Shown: positions 1 to 12,489, numbered from the stretch's first letter. The stretch is 64,000 nt of DNA from Heligmosomoides polygyrus polygyrus (GCA_947396885.1 OX377205.1:98624428-98688427); one strand, 5' to 3'. The notes: generated by a model not told the origin, from the letters alone. Translations and numbers: made by a program.

Positions 1-2460
1 ATCCGAAGACTTCCATGAGGAAAATCGCTCGAGACGTCGATGTCAGCTCCTTTTTAGTGCGTCGTAGAGCCAAAGACGAACTACAGGGTGCGCAAAAATT
101 ACCCGCACAAATATAACATAGTATAACTTCAACAAAAATGCGGATTTGACAGCGAAACTTAACACATAGCTTCTTTATTCTGTTACTAATAAGACCATAT
201 CAAAGTCATTCGAAGTAGCTGCCTGTCTTACGAACATACGTCCTCAGACGAGTAACGGACGCATAGGACGTGGCACGGAGGTAGTCTTCGCCCATTTCGT
301 TCCATGCTTCAGTTAGGGAAGCTTTCGGAGAAGCCAAACTTACCTCTCGTGAGAGCAAACCTTGCCCTCACTAACTGACCAGACAGAGAAATCGAGAGGA
401 TTCTAATCCGATGAATTCGAATAGCAGCCTTCGTGCGCAGTGAAGTCAGGGAGTTCATGTATGCACCACTGCTGCGTTGTCCTCGCCTTGTATGCAGGCG
501 CATAGTCTTGCGTGAAGCACCATCCGTCATTACCGAAGTGTGCATTGGCCCAGGGCTTCAACACGTCCTCCAAAAGTGTTCTCTGGTACTTGTCCTTGTT
601 CATTTAGACGCCGGATTCGACAAAAATTAATGGGAACTTGCCGCTTGAAGTAATCGCACCCCAAACCATAACTGAAGCCGGATTTGCCGTTCTACCGAGC
701 AGTTTCCCGTCGCGGATAGGAGTTCCAACATTGTGTGATATAATGCGATCGTTTTGACGATTCACCATATGTTCAGGGTGAGGACTCTCTCATCAGAAAA
801 AAAGATCGCGTGGTGCGTGCCACTCGCGAACCGCTTCAGCAGGTTCTGTCATCTTCGTAGTCGTTGAGCTTTCACTCTCTCAGTTAGCATATGAACACGT
901 TGAATGCGATATGGATGCATCATAAGCTTATTCCTGATGGTTCTAACACCGCTTGCAGAAATATTGAGTTCTTGTGCCATTTTTCGCATCGAACGGCGAG
1001 GATTACGACGAATCCGCTGGCGAACCTTTTTTATCGTTTCCGGAGTGATAGCAGTCAATTTCCTACCTCGTCTAGTCCTGTCTGATAAAGTCCCAAGCTC
1101 CTTGTATCGTTTTATGACATCATACACCATTTGTCGAGGAACATTGAGAACATTGTTCTCAGTGTCCTTCTATTAAGGCTCGTCTCAACTGGTTTCAAGT
1201 CTGTGCTGGGGGAGTGAAACATCTGCTATGAAATCTGCCGTTCTTATTGTTTAGTTGTTCACGAAGGATTCTGTCATTTCGCTCTTTTCTCTATCTAGCC
1301 GATTTAATGGGTCCTGTCTAATTGTGCTCTGTTCCTTTTCTGATGTTATTTTTGTTTGTTTCCTTTCTCCTACTGAAGCATTTTATTCACCACTACTGGG
1401 TTTTTGTGTTCGGTACCTTGGAGTGCTTCCTTTATGGCTGACTGTCTGGTGGTGCACGCCGTCTTGCGGCGCATTAAATAAATAAATAAATAAATAAATA
1501 AACATTGGCGATAAAAACAACGCTGCGACCAGAAAGGTGTAGGCTGATGATGGCCGATCGTTTCGGATTTCGCTTTGCCATAACCACTGTGTAAGCATTC
1601 ATGAGCTCAAACTTGGAATGCATTTGCGTATGGTATAAGTGTATAGCATGTTCCAATATGGAGCTCGGAATCCAGTTCTGCTAGTAGTTGTGGACTGCGT
1701 CGTACTTTGTGCGAGTAATTTTTGCGCACCCTGTAGGTTTGAAGCCCTATAGGACCCAGAAGGTCCAGTTTCTAACAGACATTAACAAGCGCGAACGGCT
1801 CTTTCGACGTTGCCAACTAAGGGTGCGGGCTGCGGGTCAAGGATGAGAACGGATACTCTTCACAGATGAGAAGCTGTTAACCGTGGAGAAGACGTACAAC
1901 CGTCAAAATAACAGCATCTGGTCCACAAAGGCTCCGGACACCTCTCCATCGTTGAACACTGCTAAAATCACCAATCGGTCGTGCTATGGGGTGGAACTTG
2001 CGCCAGCGGCAAAATACCCTTGTACTTCGTGGACCGAGGAGTGAAACTTGACCAAGATGTATACCGGCGAAGCATTCTTGAGGTTCTGGTCCTTCCTTGG
2101 GCTCGACAGCACTTCGGCAGCACGCACTGGACATTTCAAAAGGATTCTGCGCCAGCGCATAGAGCAAAGAACACGCAGGAGTGGTCACGGCCAACTTCCC
2201 CGACATCATAACATCTGAGGAATGGTCCCCAAACTCTCCAGACCTGAACCCGATGGACCACAGCGTGTGGTCCATTTGGGAGTACAGGCCTGTGCGAAAC
2301 ATCACAGCAGTCTGGACTCCTTGAAGCAATCCTTGCGCCGAGAGTGGGGTCGTTTGTCTCCTGATGACCTGTGGCCCATAGCAGAAAACATCGCGAAACG
2401 TTTGGCACTCTGCATTCGCGCCAAGGGAGGCCACTTCGAAACCGATCGGACATGATGTCG
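1..2460 (+). mobile_element. maT/Tc1-like transposon relic, interrupted by a second element
   Basis: Bases 1-83 and 1734-2453 read as one decayed transposase once the insert at 84-1733 is removed. Recognisable IS630/Tc1/mariner blocks on the + strand are FTDEKL (about 1861-1878, first catalytic Asp), FVDRGVKLDQDVYRR, LPWARQHFG, FQKDSAPAH (second Asp) and a C-terminal block ending near GGHFETD at 2453. This block order is that of the maT clade of the Tc1/mariner superfamily. Stops and frame changes run throughout (for example after the WSRPTSPTS stretch near 2210), so it is dead. The upstream end lies outside the window, so its terminal repeat cannot be seen. Confidence 0.75.
84..1733 (-). mobile_element. 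Tc1/maT-like DNA transposon with terminal inverted repeats, nested
   Basis: Both ends carry CAGGGTGCGCAAAAATTAC (84-102, and its reverse complement ending at 1733), matching over about 25 bp with one difference, and are flanked by TA (82-83 and 1734-1735), the target duplication of Tc1/mariner elements. The minus strand encodes decayed transposase pieces. One is an N-terminal helix-turn-helix region (1130-849) with a TRRGRK basic patch and a second HTH. The other is a catalytic-domain piece (603-403) with LKPWANAHFG and CFTQDYAPAY, the equivalent of the QDSAPAH block. A (TAAA)n run lies at 1477-1502. It sits inside another transposase relic, so it is the younger insertion. Confidence 0.8.
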
Positions 2461-3423
2461 CTGCAAGGGTATGTTGTTGTTATTTGTTGCCTGTAGAACA
2501 GAAACAGCAGTACGGCTCAGCCAAATGGTGCCAAAATGATTCCTCACCTTCTGAGGTGCAACTGTGTTCCTGAATGACTTCGTCGTTCGAGGGGAGGGCG
2601 AATTCCGTCGCAATGCCGCTGCCGCCGTTCTACTGCCTTCGAAGAGCGTTGCTGCTAACTAGCACTCGCCGTTCACGCGTGGGCTAAACAGCGGAAGAGT
2701 CACGTCTTCTTTGATTAAATCTTCGCTGGTCGCTCCATAAAGGCTTAACGAGGTGTGGAAGTGCGCCTCATTCTTCAAATCTGCTTGCCTGTGCTCCATC
2801 TGTAGCCGTTTTCAATAGAAATACGGTTCAACGACGTGTTTCCTGAGAAAGCACTACACGTTAGGGCAATTCGGTTCGGGGCGCTCGATCTAACCCGATT
2901 TCATGCCTAAAGGCCTGTATCTTCACAGAGCCTATTCACCTGCAGGGCCTGTTCATGCTTCACTAGCGCAGTGCGTACGCAGATCGATTGATGCCGAGAG
3001 ATCGCGCAGCACAAATCGATACGTATGATTTACGCGGGCGATCAGTTGCTCGTGTCGCTGTCGCCGCGAGGTATAAACAGGCTCGCATCGCCGGTCGCCC
3101 ATAGATCATTGAGCAGCCGCCAGCAGCAGCGTCTCCATTCGTCCGTGTCGCGTGAATAATTATAAAAACACACGTTATGGGTCTCAGTAAGTGAAGTTTC
3201 TACTTGCACAATTCAATAAAGATTGCGAAGAGCAAGGCGATCGAGTGCATGGCGTGTTCTCTTCTCTTCTTCTCTAGTTTTCTGTGCTTTAAAACGAATT
3301 TTATCTTAAGGCTTAAAAAAGAATAAAATAAAAATACAAAGTGCCAAACAGTGCCTTTACTTATCAGGCCTGATGATTTTTATCCAAAATATTTCAAATA
3401 AAGTCATATTGATTTTTGCTCAA
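2461..3423. other. Intergenic sequence without recognised gene
   Basis: No coding signal was found. At about 2960-3090 there is a GATCGATTGATGCC...GGTATAAACAGGC stretch that resembles a diverged half of the hairpin MITE family found at 28 and 44-54 kb. The segment 3225-3250 carries the GCGATCGAGTGCATGGCG motif that recurs elsewhere in the window. Confidence 0.4.
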
Positions 3424-4103
3424 TTCCTGGCGGGTCAACTGTCAAGTGCTTCCGACCACTCACAGGTTACTGTCGGAAACACTCGACAGAGTAGCCCTGC
3501 AGCACCTGACAGGTGTTCTACGGCTAGTTGCGAGATGCCTCGACGTGCTTACCAGACACACCGGCCATGTTTCTGAGTAGTCTTGCTGCCGATTTGGCAC
3601 CATTCCGGGCGGGTCAACTGTCAAGTGCTTCCGACCACTCACAGGTTACTGTCGGAAACACTCGACAGAATAGCCCTGCAGCACCTGACAGGTGTCCTAC
3701 AGCTAGTTGCGAGATGCCCCGACGTGCTTACCAGACACACCGGCCATGTTTCTGAGTAGTCTTGCTGCCGATTTGGCACCATTCCGGGCGGGTCAACTGT
3801 CAAGTGCTTCCGACCACTCACAGGTTACTGTCGGAAACACTCGACAGAGTAGCCCTGCAGCACCTGACAGGTGTCCTACAGCTAGTTGCGAGATGCCCCG
3901 ACGTGCTTACCAGACATACCGGCCATGTTTCTGAGTAGTCTTGCTGCCGATTTGGCACCATTCCGGACGGGTCAGCTGTCAAGTGCTTCCGACCACTCAC
4001 AGGTTACTGTCGGAAGCACTCTACAGAGTAGCCCTGCAGCACCTGACAGGTGTCCTACAGCTAGTTGCGAGATGCCCCGACGTGCTTACCAGACACACTA
4101 GCC
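3424..4103. repeat. 179-bp tandem repeat, about 3.8 copies
   Basis: The motif CGGGTCAACTGTCAAGTGCT starts at 3431, 3610, 3789 and (with changes) 3968, giving a constant period of 179 bp. Copies differ at a handful of positions. The unit itself contains internal CGACAG / CTGACAGG / CTGTCGG short inverted motifs. Open frames on both strands through the array (60-75 aa each) are by-products of a 179-bp period without coding meaning. The last copy ends near 4103. Confidence 0.95.
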
Positions 4104-5103
4104 ATATTTCAGACTGATCTACATATGTTATTATTTTACATTAAACATAAACATTCTAGCAACCTCGGAATGTCTATTTTATTGTGGAAGGAAAAAGCTC
4201 GCGTTTTTTGTTGGAAATAAGTTTAGTTTGATTGTAAAAGTCGTAAGCTTTCCTGTAGAGTGTCCAATTTTGTTTATTTATTTATTTATTTACTCACCTC
4301 TCCACAACTGAATTTCATCTTCTGAAGTGGTCTCTCCTGCCATTCGCATCAGAGATGGAGCTCAAAAACGGAGCGCAGACCCACTGCGACTTCTGGCGCC
4401 TCAATGCCCGTGGCAATTTGATTTAAAAAAATGTCGACTTTGGTTTGAAAGGTGTCCAATTTGACGCGAAACGGTTAAATCAATGCAGCAGGCGCTGACC
4501 TGCTTCGAGATGCCACCATATCTGTCTGAGATCCGTTCACGAGGCGTTTTTGCACCGTCGTTTGGGTTGACAAAGGATGCCGACGGGTTACCTTCGCCAT
4601 CTGACTATGGGATACCTGCAGAGCATCGAGCTACGGCTAAATCCGACCCTGAAGATGACGCACGAACACTGCTGTGCTCAACTCTCCACAGCTGAGTTCC
4701 ATCTCCTCTCAAGTGGTGTGTCTCCTCCGAGATGGAGCTGAAAAACGCAGCGCATGCCAACTGCGGCTTCTAGCGTCTAGAAACCTAGACGTTTGTCTCC
4801 TCGGAATTAGTCGCCCCAAATACTGCTGCTTAATTTGGATTGATTTCTAAACCTTTCCATTTTAGCCCTAGTTTATACTTGCACTGCCACGCGGCGCGGC
4901 ACCACCATCGCCATAGATATCGATTTTTCGCGCCACCTGATCTATATCTAAGCCGACTACGGTGCCATGCCGCCCACTCCCACTTTTAGCGTTGTTTTTT
5001 GATGTTTTGATGTGGCCTGAAGGTGGCTCATCGCCGTCGCCGATCGTCGGAGAGAATCTATTTTTTGCCGCAAAACTTTCTCCGGGACCGATTTCAAGCG
5101 TAT

Positions 5104-5134
<31 letters not shown>

Positions 5135-5985
5135 CTGCACCAGAAGTGTGCCTTTGAAACATAACGAAGAAAGAGAACACAGTGTCAGTCAAAACAGCCT
5201 AATTCAGCTATGAAAAATGTACCAACGAAATAATGTGAGTAGTAGCAGAACACTATGAGCTGCAGCTAGGTAAGAGAACCTTGTTTGCAGCTATTCAGCT
5301 CGGCACAGGGGACTAAGAAATAGAGTACTCAAGAAAAACGAAGTATAATAGAGTATAATCCAACAAAGAGCTGTTTTAAGTTAGGTATAGTTAAATAAGC
5401 AAATTTGATATCACCAACAAAGGGCGCAGGCGTTAGCATTCAGTATACCTATGGCGTGATTCCAAGTGGATGTGGAAATCACTTTCGAGCAACCTAAGGA
5501 GAGGAAAGCACTTAAGAGTCCGAACGTATAACCGGTCATACCCAGGCGGCCAGTAGCAACATTACGCCTCCTCTTCATGATGCTTCCATAGGAACTGAAT
5601 TGTCCCTAACCGCACTCGCATACATAATACATCCAGCTATGGAGATAGAACTAAAATCAAAGAATAAGCAAGAACAAAAACCGAAATAGATGAAATAAAA
5701 TCAGGTTTAGAGTATAGGTACAGTCCGTAAGTCCTCTGCACTGAAGCTCTGAAGAACCGCTATCATTACAGCGTGAGATCCGCAGACATGGTCCCATAAT
5801 CAACGTAGGAAAAGAAAAATTACAACAAAACAGGAGCAAATCATGGTAGATCGAGAACCGGATCTGAGGTGTTGACTACCTCATTCGTAAAGGCTTCGTT
5901 TCATAAACCGCCATTGATCTGAAGTCGAAGCCTTAGCAGCAATCAACCAACAAAAATTGACACGGTGCAACATCTGAAAAAGTCT
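4104..5985. other. Intergenic sequence with simple repeats
   Basis: No gene was recognised. It contains (TTTA)n runs at 4270-4290 and 5100-5132. A dispersed GTCCAATTTGACGCGAAACG motif lies near 4451. At about 4865-4970 there is a half-hairpin, GTTTATACTTGCACTGCCACGCGG, related to the TATACTTC MITEs. The rest is unique-looking AT-rich DNA. Confidence 0.4.
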
Positions 5986-5989
5986 ATAA

Positions 5990-6500
5990 TCTTAGTCAAT
6001 ACCGAGAATATGCAGAAGATCCTATTTCTCCAACCTCTCTTTGAAAGTTTGACTGCTTTCAGCCGTAAAAATATCCGCTGGAAGGCGCTGAAACCACCTA
6101 GAGACTCTATAGAACAATGAGTTGAAAATTTGACTGTGATTCCTACTACCAACGTTTTTGTGGTGCAAAGTGTAGCTTCCAACTCTCTCACTACAAGGCC
6201 GGAAAACCCAGTATTTATTCGGGCTAAGTCTGGTCTCTCTTCGAAGGACTTTGAAACAGATCACGAGATCTGCTATGGCTCTCCTACACTGAAGGCTTTT
6301 TAGATTGAGCTTCCTTAAACGGGTAGGGTAGTCGGGCATTTCCGAGAAACTTGAACATCTCGACATCCTCTAGAAAATTATTCTTGTAAACGTTTGCTGC
6401 ACCTTTTCAAGCAGGTGGATATCCTTCTTGGTACAGGGATTCCATGCAGGTGAGCAATATTCCAAGTGCGGAAGGATATATGTCTTGTATAAACGGACAA
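5990..6500 (-). pseudogene. 3' fragment of a non-LTR retrotransposon (LINE) ORF2
   Basis: Read on the minus strand from about 6500, the frame gives LPHLEYCSPAWNP, then LLEKVQQTFTRIIF, an in-frame stop, and YPTRLRKLNLKSLQCRRA, ending with RVSRWFQRLPADIF and a Phe-Lys-Glu tail (about 6025). This order (HLEYC.P.WNP, LEKVQ..FTR, YP.RL..L.L.SL..RR) is the conserved C-terminal segment after the reverse transcriptase in CR1/Jockey-type LINEs. Only this 3' piece is present. It abuts a transposase relic at about 6540. Confidence 0.8.
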
Positions 6501-6539
6501 ACATGGAAGGATCAGAAGTGTGCACGTTTCGAAGTATTT

Positions 6540-7330
6540 ACTTCTTGATCTTCACTCAAACATCGACGAACACCAGTGGTGTCTTTCCGTCTGAGGTTAT
6601 CGCACTCCAAACCATAACAGAGCTTAGATGTGCAGTCTTCTCGATGACTTTTCCTCAAGAAATGGTCTGCTTCTCATCTGCTTTGAGGATCCAATCGCTT
6701 TGTAGATTCAGAATAGGTTCTGTTGTGAAAGTTTTCTCGCCGCTGAAAACGATGCTTCGGTGCGTGTCATCTGCGAAACTCCAGAAGCCTCCTGCATCTC
6801 TTCAGCCGTTCTTCATTTGGGCCGATAGGAAATGTGCCGCCTGTCGTCGCAAAGGGCGAACTCTAGCTTTCCTCGGACAATGTTTCTCACAGGGGCAGCA
6901 CTGATGCCTTTCACTTTCGCCATCTTCCTCATCGAGCCGCCGAATTTTCTCACGAATCCTTTTTATGGCATCAGAAGTGGCAGCAGAAACCTTTCTACCT
7001 CGTGCTTTCTTGTCCGATGTACTTTCAAGTTCCTCGAACCGTTCAATCGTCTTTCGGACCAGTCGGAAAACTGATGAGAGATGAGCAATTTTCTTCGACT
7101 CATGACCATCCTGGTGCAGACCGGTGATGGCGGCGCGCTTCGGATGAGCTTTAACCATAGTATAGCGAAGAACGTACATAATGCTTTCTTGGTAGCATAA
7201 TGTAATCGAAGCACAAAATAATAGCACTTGAATTTGCAGAAAAAATGTCGCTCGCGGTTCAAATCCGCAAATTTTTGCCGAGAGCCATAATGCGCATCCT
7301 GCAGATTGAAGGTTTATCCGTGACATTCCA
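6540..7330 (-). mobile_element. Decayed maT/Tc1-like transposase relic
   Basis: The minus strand from about 7150 reads AHPKRAAITGLHQDGHES, a linker, then FRLVRKTIERFEELEST and ARGRKVSAATSDAIKRIREK. This is the N-terminal paired-type helix-turn-helix of maT-like transposases, with the GRK basic hook between the two HTHs. Further downstream in the minus direction (6870-6540) fragments continue the same domain in shifting frames. Clear terminal repeats were not found. Confidence 0.65.
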
Positions 7331-8923
7331 TAGAACTAGAAGGTGTGGCGCAATCAGTGACGCAAACACTTACTCCTTCATCCTTCAATCGACTTGTCGG
7401 TGTTTCTCCATTAAAAAACGCCCTTCATCGGAAGCAACTGATGTCCTTGTGAAGTACACACGTCTCCACAACTAATCAGTAGAGCACTTCGCAGTCGCAC
7501 TACCCATCAAGCCAAGGCCTTGGCGATTTCAGCCTCTCGGACAGACGTAATTAGACAACGTTTGACACTGCGTTTGCGGCGTAGTTGGCATCACTATTCA
7601 GCTGGGAAAAGGCTAGCGTCAGAACGACCGACAGAAACCACCCTGGATTCTGGACAAGAACTGCAACTACTCTTTTCTTCCGCTCTCCACCGACATTCAC
7701 TTGAAACCGAACAACACAAAATAGAGCTAAAATAGCTGCTGGCGGTTGTCTATCTGACCTTCTGGGGCTATGGCTGATGCCGACCAAAGCAGACATGTTT
7801 CTCCCAATAGCTTTACGGTGGGGAAAATTTCGAGCTTCTTTCATGCCCCGAAGAAAACGATTCAGTCGAAGCGCTGGCCGTAAGGAGCAATTTCGTAACA
7901 ATCCTGTTAGGCACAGAGGAATAAGCAAGTGACAAAATGCCCAGGCTTTAAGAACGTCAGACTAGGAGGTTGCTAAAAAATAAGAGCTTCACCGAACTTC
8001 TCGGTAAGCTCTCACAGATGTAAAAAAAACAACAACAACAAAGCTGTGTTAGAAGAGCCGGCGAAGAATCCAGACCTTCTTTTGGGCGATGACATCTCAA
8101 ACTTGGGTAATTAAACCAAAGTGTAAAAAACAACAACAAAGCTGTGTTAGAAAAGCCGACGAAGAAGCCAGACCTTCTTTTGAGCGGCAACATCTCAAAC
8201 TTGGGTAATTAAACCAAGTCTTTTAGTGGACGTCACAGAGATCGACTAAAACAAGAGTTTCTTCCTTCTGGCACGCCATGTTTTCTCGGTTTAGAACAAT
8301 ATTTGATGACGGTTAGGTCGTTTAAACATCGCCATAGACCCAAAGGTCAACCGATCCTGCCCGCGTGTTTTCTCAGTCAGACCCAATGGGAAAGATTCGC
8401 TCCAGTTTGTACAGCAGTTTCGTTTGTTTGACGATGTTACTGATGCCCCGTGTTGCTTCATTAGTGCTCTAGTGCTCTTGTACTTTCTGGATCATCAAGT
8501 CTTTCCTGACTCTATTTTCGCGAATAATTACAACGAAATCCCCAAACGTCTTCATCGCATTCCTAAAAGACTGCCGGGTCGATTTCCAAAGCTGAAGGAG
8601 AGCTTGCACTTGACCTATGAGGTTGATTTCCGCAATTTTAACACAAAATTAGATATTTGTCGAATCAAATTAGACGCTTCAAACTTTCAAATCCTATTGG
8701 ACACCCGTTTCAGCAAGCTTGACACTTTTGAAATCAAACTGAACACCTTCTAAATAAACCTGGGCGTTTCCCAGATTCAACCAAACATCCTACCAGAGGG
8801 TTAATATAGATAATATACAATGCTTTGCTCTAGAAATTTATAGCTATCGATCGAAATCTATCAATTGATTGATTGCCTTATCGATTTCTTTGGGCTTTGT
8901 AGAGGCACTCGCACATGTACATA
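7331..8923. other. Intergenic sequence
   Basis: No gene was recognised. Contents are a ~98-bp direct duplication (8021-8217, separate entry) and, at 8640-8760, a degenerate run of 'TTxGACAC/GCTT-TxAAATC' phrases. That run belongs to the dispersed TCCAATTT-type repeat seen at ten or so other places in the window. Confidence 0.35.
8021..8217. repeat. Two-copy direct tandem duplication, about 98 bp
   Basis: The phrase AAGCTGTGTTAGAA begins at 8041 and again at 8139; both copies end with AACTTGGGTAATTAAACC. They differ by a few substitutions and by the length of the (AAC)n run. The end motif also occurs inverted at about 26920-26937. Confidence 0.9.
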
Positions 8924-10561
8924 CAGGGGCGGCAAAATATTTACGGACACCCATTTCTGCAGGGTTTTTCAGTCGTAACTTTGGAACCTACAAGTCAAGA
9001 GAAAAAGTTTGTAGGTTTTTAGAATCCTCTGAAAGTTCTCTACAACAAGCAACTAAATGTATCTTGATGACGCTGAATTTACAGAGAAATTCGAGTAAAA
9101 GGAAAATAGTCATGAGGTATTGGATTGGAAACACCTCCTCAAAATCACATAGTATTACAATAGATCATCAGAACACATTTGTTATCGAAGATCTGATCAG
9201 TACTTGGTTGGATAGCCTTTGTTCTTGATCACAGCTAGACATCGGTTCTGCATTGAGTCGACTTTATGCACCGCTCCACTGAGATAGCATTCCACGCTTC
9301 CTTGATGACTGTTTCCAATTCATCCAGATTCTTTGGTCTCTAGCGCTTAAACACCTTGTTCACGTCGCTCCAAAGGTGTTCTATAGGTTTGAATCGGGAG
9401 GTTGGGCAGGCCACTTCAAAACGTTGGTTCGCCTAAGCCATTGCTTGACCTGATTGGCTTTTGGCTGATTTGCTTTGGGTCGTTGTCGTGCTGGAAAATG
9501 AAGCTTCTTTCCCTCTCTTTCCTTTCGAGCGTGCGGAGTCATCACATTTTCTAGAATGTCCGTATACAGGTGTTGGTCCATAGTTTAGAGGATTCGATGT
9601 ATTAGCCCTTGACCGCGTCCGCTCATTGCCGCCCATGCCATAACCGAACCTCCTCCTCATTTGAAAGTGGGTTGCGTGCAGTTGGAATTGAACTCCTCGC
9701 AGACACGTCGACGAACATAGCATATTCCGTCAGATCCGAGCCTGCTGAACTTCGATTCGTTTGACAATTGCACTTTTTTTCCGAATCTTCGGCCCCCACT
9801 TCAGATGTTCTCCTGCGAATCTAACCCGTGCTATTCGATTCCACGACGAGACCAACGACTTTCGTCGAGCCACACGTCCTCTCAATCCCGGAGAAGCTCA
9901 GCTAAACGATTCAGAACCGAAAGCCTTATGGTTCCGCTTGCTGTTATTTTTCTGTGAACGTCAACGGCCGTTTTGAAACGATCTTTTAATGAAAGGAGAT
10001 GAATATCACGATCCTGCCTGGGTGTCGTCTAACGCGTTCGTTGCTTTCTCTTCCTTTCATATTCTCCTCCATTCGCCTGCACATCCTTGTACGCTTGAGA
10101 AACAGTAGATCTCGACAAATTGAGCTCTATTCCGATGTTGGCGTAGGACCATTTTAAGCCTCGAAGAAGCACAACTTGAGCACGCTGGGCTGCGGTTAGC
10201 CACTTGCCTTTCGCCATCTTCAAGAGGACTGCTTGGAGTTAAGGATGACAAAAATCGATAAACAGTAGGCAAAGCTGTTTTTCCCGCGCAATTTATCGAT
10301 CTTAGCGTTGATCATTATGATCTACTGTAACACAGTGTGATTTTGAGACGTTTCCCATCCATAACCTCATGAACATCTTCCTTTCATTCGAATTTCACTG
10401 TAAATTTAGCGTTGCAAAGACAACGTTTAGTTGCTCGTTGTAGAGAATTTTTAGAAAATTCTAAAAAAAGTTATACATATTTTCTCTTGACTCCTTGTTT
10501 CCAAAGTTACGACCGAAAAATGCCGCAGAGTTAGGTGTCCGTAAATATTTTGCCGCCACTG
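8924..10561 (-). mobile_element. Tc1-like transposon with long inverted termini, transposase decayed
   Basis: Ends read CAGGGGCGGCAAAATATTTA (8924) and the reverse complement of CAGTGGCGGCAAAATATTTA (to 10561), flanked by TA (8922-8923 and 10562-10563). The inverted termini continue imperfectly for roughly 250 bp on each side (for example TCTCTACAACAAGCAACTAA against TTTAGTTGCTCGTTGTAGAG). On the minus strand a helix-turn-helix region (10223-10029; KWLTAAQRAQVVLLRGLKWS) is followed by GGGSVMAWAAMSG-like and HRIL / DQHLYTDILENVMTPHARK blocks (about 9700-9500) and a PPDSNPIEHLWSDV-like block across a frameshift (about 9400). These are the catalytic segments of Tc1. The frame is broken several times. 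Confidence 0.85.
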
Positions 10562-10563
10562 TA

Positions 10564-11190
10564 TATATCGGAATCGTAATAACTCTAGCACGAAACTTAA
10601 ACGTGACCGTAAGAATTGAGGCTATCGATCGATATTAGGCGATCGATACGATCGATATTAGTCAGTGACTGGTTTCGGTTGTAAATGTTGCAAAGGGGAT
10701 CCTCGTTTTTATGTGTTTGAATGAAATTAGTATAGAAAAGTTTTTTTTGTTTTTTTTTCATGCTAAATATGGATACTACCAGGTTCTCAGCGATCTACTG
10801 CTCGCCAAAATCTGCTTGAGGCTTCGTCACCATACCCAAAAATACAACGCGTAGCGGGTTTTTTCTCATTGGGTTCTCATATTCGCTAGAGAAAAAGCTG
10901 CTCTCGTTTATCATAGAGAACTCGGCGTACAGTACGCTTGAACATCGAGATAGGGCTTAAATTGTATCACATTTCTTTTTTTTAGGATGTGGAGTTTATG
11001 GCACTTTTTCTGAATTTCCATCCACATGGGACGACGTCTACGTCATATCTTCTAAATGTCCACGCACTTTTTACGACGTCGACGAACGTTGCCCAACGTC
11101 GGTGGCACTTCTTCTCTCTCTGCCAACTTTACGCAGCGTCTGTGACACGTCTCCTGAATCCCCAGGCACATTGAAAAACGTTTGCGGCAT
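10564..11190. other. Intergenic sequence
   Basis: No gene is visible. It contains GATCGATATTAGGCGATCGA-type palindromic clusters at 10620-10665 and a poly-T tract at 10740-10758. Around 11020-11120 it is rich in ACGACGTC motifs, resembling the GACGTCTTC phrases of the 50-kb tandem array. Confidence 0.35.
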
Positions 11191-11194
11191 TTTT

Positions 11195-12483
11195 AGGTAT
11201 AGTTATAGTTATGGTTTATTACGCACGTTTAAGACATACGTTAAAAAAGGAAACAACCATAGATAAAAAACGACAACACAATACCCTAATGTTTCAGAAA
11301 TTTGATTTCTGCAAAACGTTTAAATAACCGGAAAGAGCTAGCGGTAAGCGGAACGTCAGGCTTAAGTGTAAGATAAGAGGACAACGCTCTGCACGTAAAG
11401 TAGTTCAACCTAAGGTTGGTCCTAGGTTTTCCGCATAAAATTTTCTCCGAACTACCTCTAGTTCTTGAGGGAATCAACGAAAAGAATTTTGAATTGTCAA
11501 TGTCTACGATCCCTGCGAGCATTTTGAACACGACACACACACCCCTGAGCCTACGTCGAGACTGCAATGTATTCAGACGAAGATATTTTTTTTTATTTGT
11601 GCTCTAGGTACTCTAGAATATAAGAAACTACCTGCATGAAGCAGAAGTTTCCTAGTGAAGTTATTTTGCACCTTCTCAATTTGCACAATGTATTTCTTCT
11701 TATGCGGAGCAAACACTGTTGTCGCATTCTCAACTATTGGCCTGGCATGGGTCTTATATGCTTTCAACAACCCACCTTTGTTTCTCGTGCTCAAAGCCTT
11801 GAAATTTTGATATGTTTTGCCTAGCGCACTCCTACTAATTATACTACAATGCTCAGCAAAGTCCAATTTATCATTATAGTGGAAACCCAAATCTCTTACA
11901 CTTGTAACCTTAGATATGCAGTGTTCACCTACAGTATATTCACATGGAACATCTGACTTCCCTAACCTCATGCACACGGCTTTCTCCGGTGTTAGTGGCA
12001 ATTGCCACTGCAGGAACCAATTGTATAAGAGATCTGATCCGAACTGCAGGGCAGTACGATCTTGCTGTGTAACTACCTCTTTATACAACGTCAAATCGTC
12101 AGCAAATTGTTTGACCACCACGCCACTGCCTTCCAATAATGCCGGGACATCCGATGTATAAATTATAAAAAGAAGGGGTGACAGCACTCCACCCTGCGGA
12201 GCTCCACTTCTAACTACTCGGCTGGATGAAAAACTTTCACCAATTTTCACTTGGAAGGTTCTTCCTTCTAAAAAGATTTTAAGCCACTTACAAATGACAG
12301 GATGTACGCCTAGTTTTGCCACCTTATACACCAATTTAGCATGGCTTACTCTATCAAAAGCCTTTGAAAAATCCAGATGCACGTTGTGCAACGTCGGCAA
12401 CACGTCTTCTGAACCGGAACGTAAGCTTAACACAACTTCTGGAGCACACCTTACAAATCCGAACGCACGCTGCGCAGCCACAC
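11195..12483 (-). mobile_element. 5'-truncated CR1-type LINE, reverse transcriptase half
   Basis: The minus-strand frame from 12481 to 11573 is open for 302 codons. It contains HLDFSKAFDRVSH (RT motif A region, YxD-type), SGAPQGGVLSPLLFIIY (motif B) and QFADDLTLY (motif C, catalytic FADD), followed by the thumb and the ARPIVENATTVFAPH segment. A stop at 11573-11575 separates it from a second frame (to 11286) that holds the LINE C-terminal block RSRTRGSSEKILCGK. Motif order and SGxPQGGVLSPLLF identify a CR1/L2/Jockey-type non-LTR element. The endonuclease half is missing upstream of about 12420, as expected of a 5'-truncated copy. The 3' end is near the GTTATAGTTATGG run at 11203. Confidence 0.9.
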
Positions 12484-12489
12484 CCCCAA

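Noticed and set aside
1877..2434. 185-codon minus-strand frame
   Set aside because: Opposite strand of the recognisable maT-like transposase; it has no motif of its own.
3373..4101. Repeated 60-75 aa open frames on both strands
   Set aside because: They follow the 179-bp tandem unit exactly and have no start, splice or composition support.
3424..4103. Possible CRISPR-like array
   Set aside because: Whole 179-bp units are repeated with no variable spacers, and the genome is eukaryotic.
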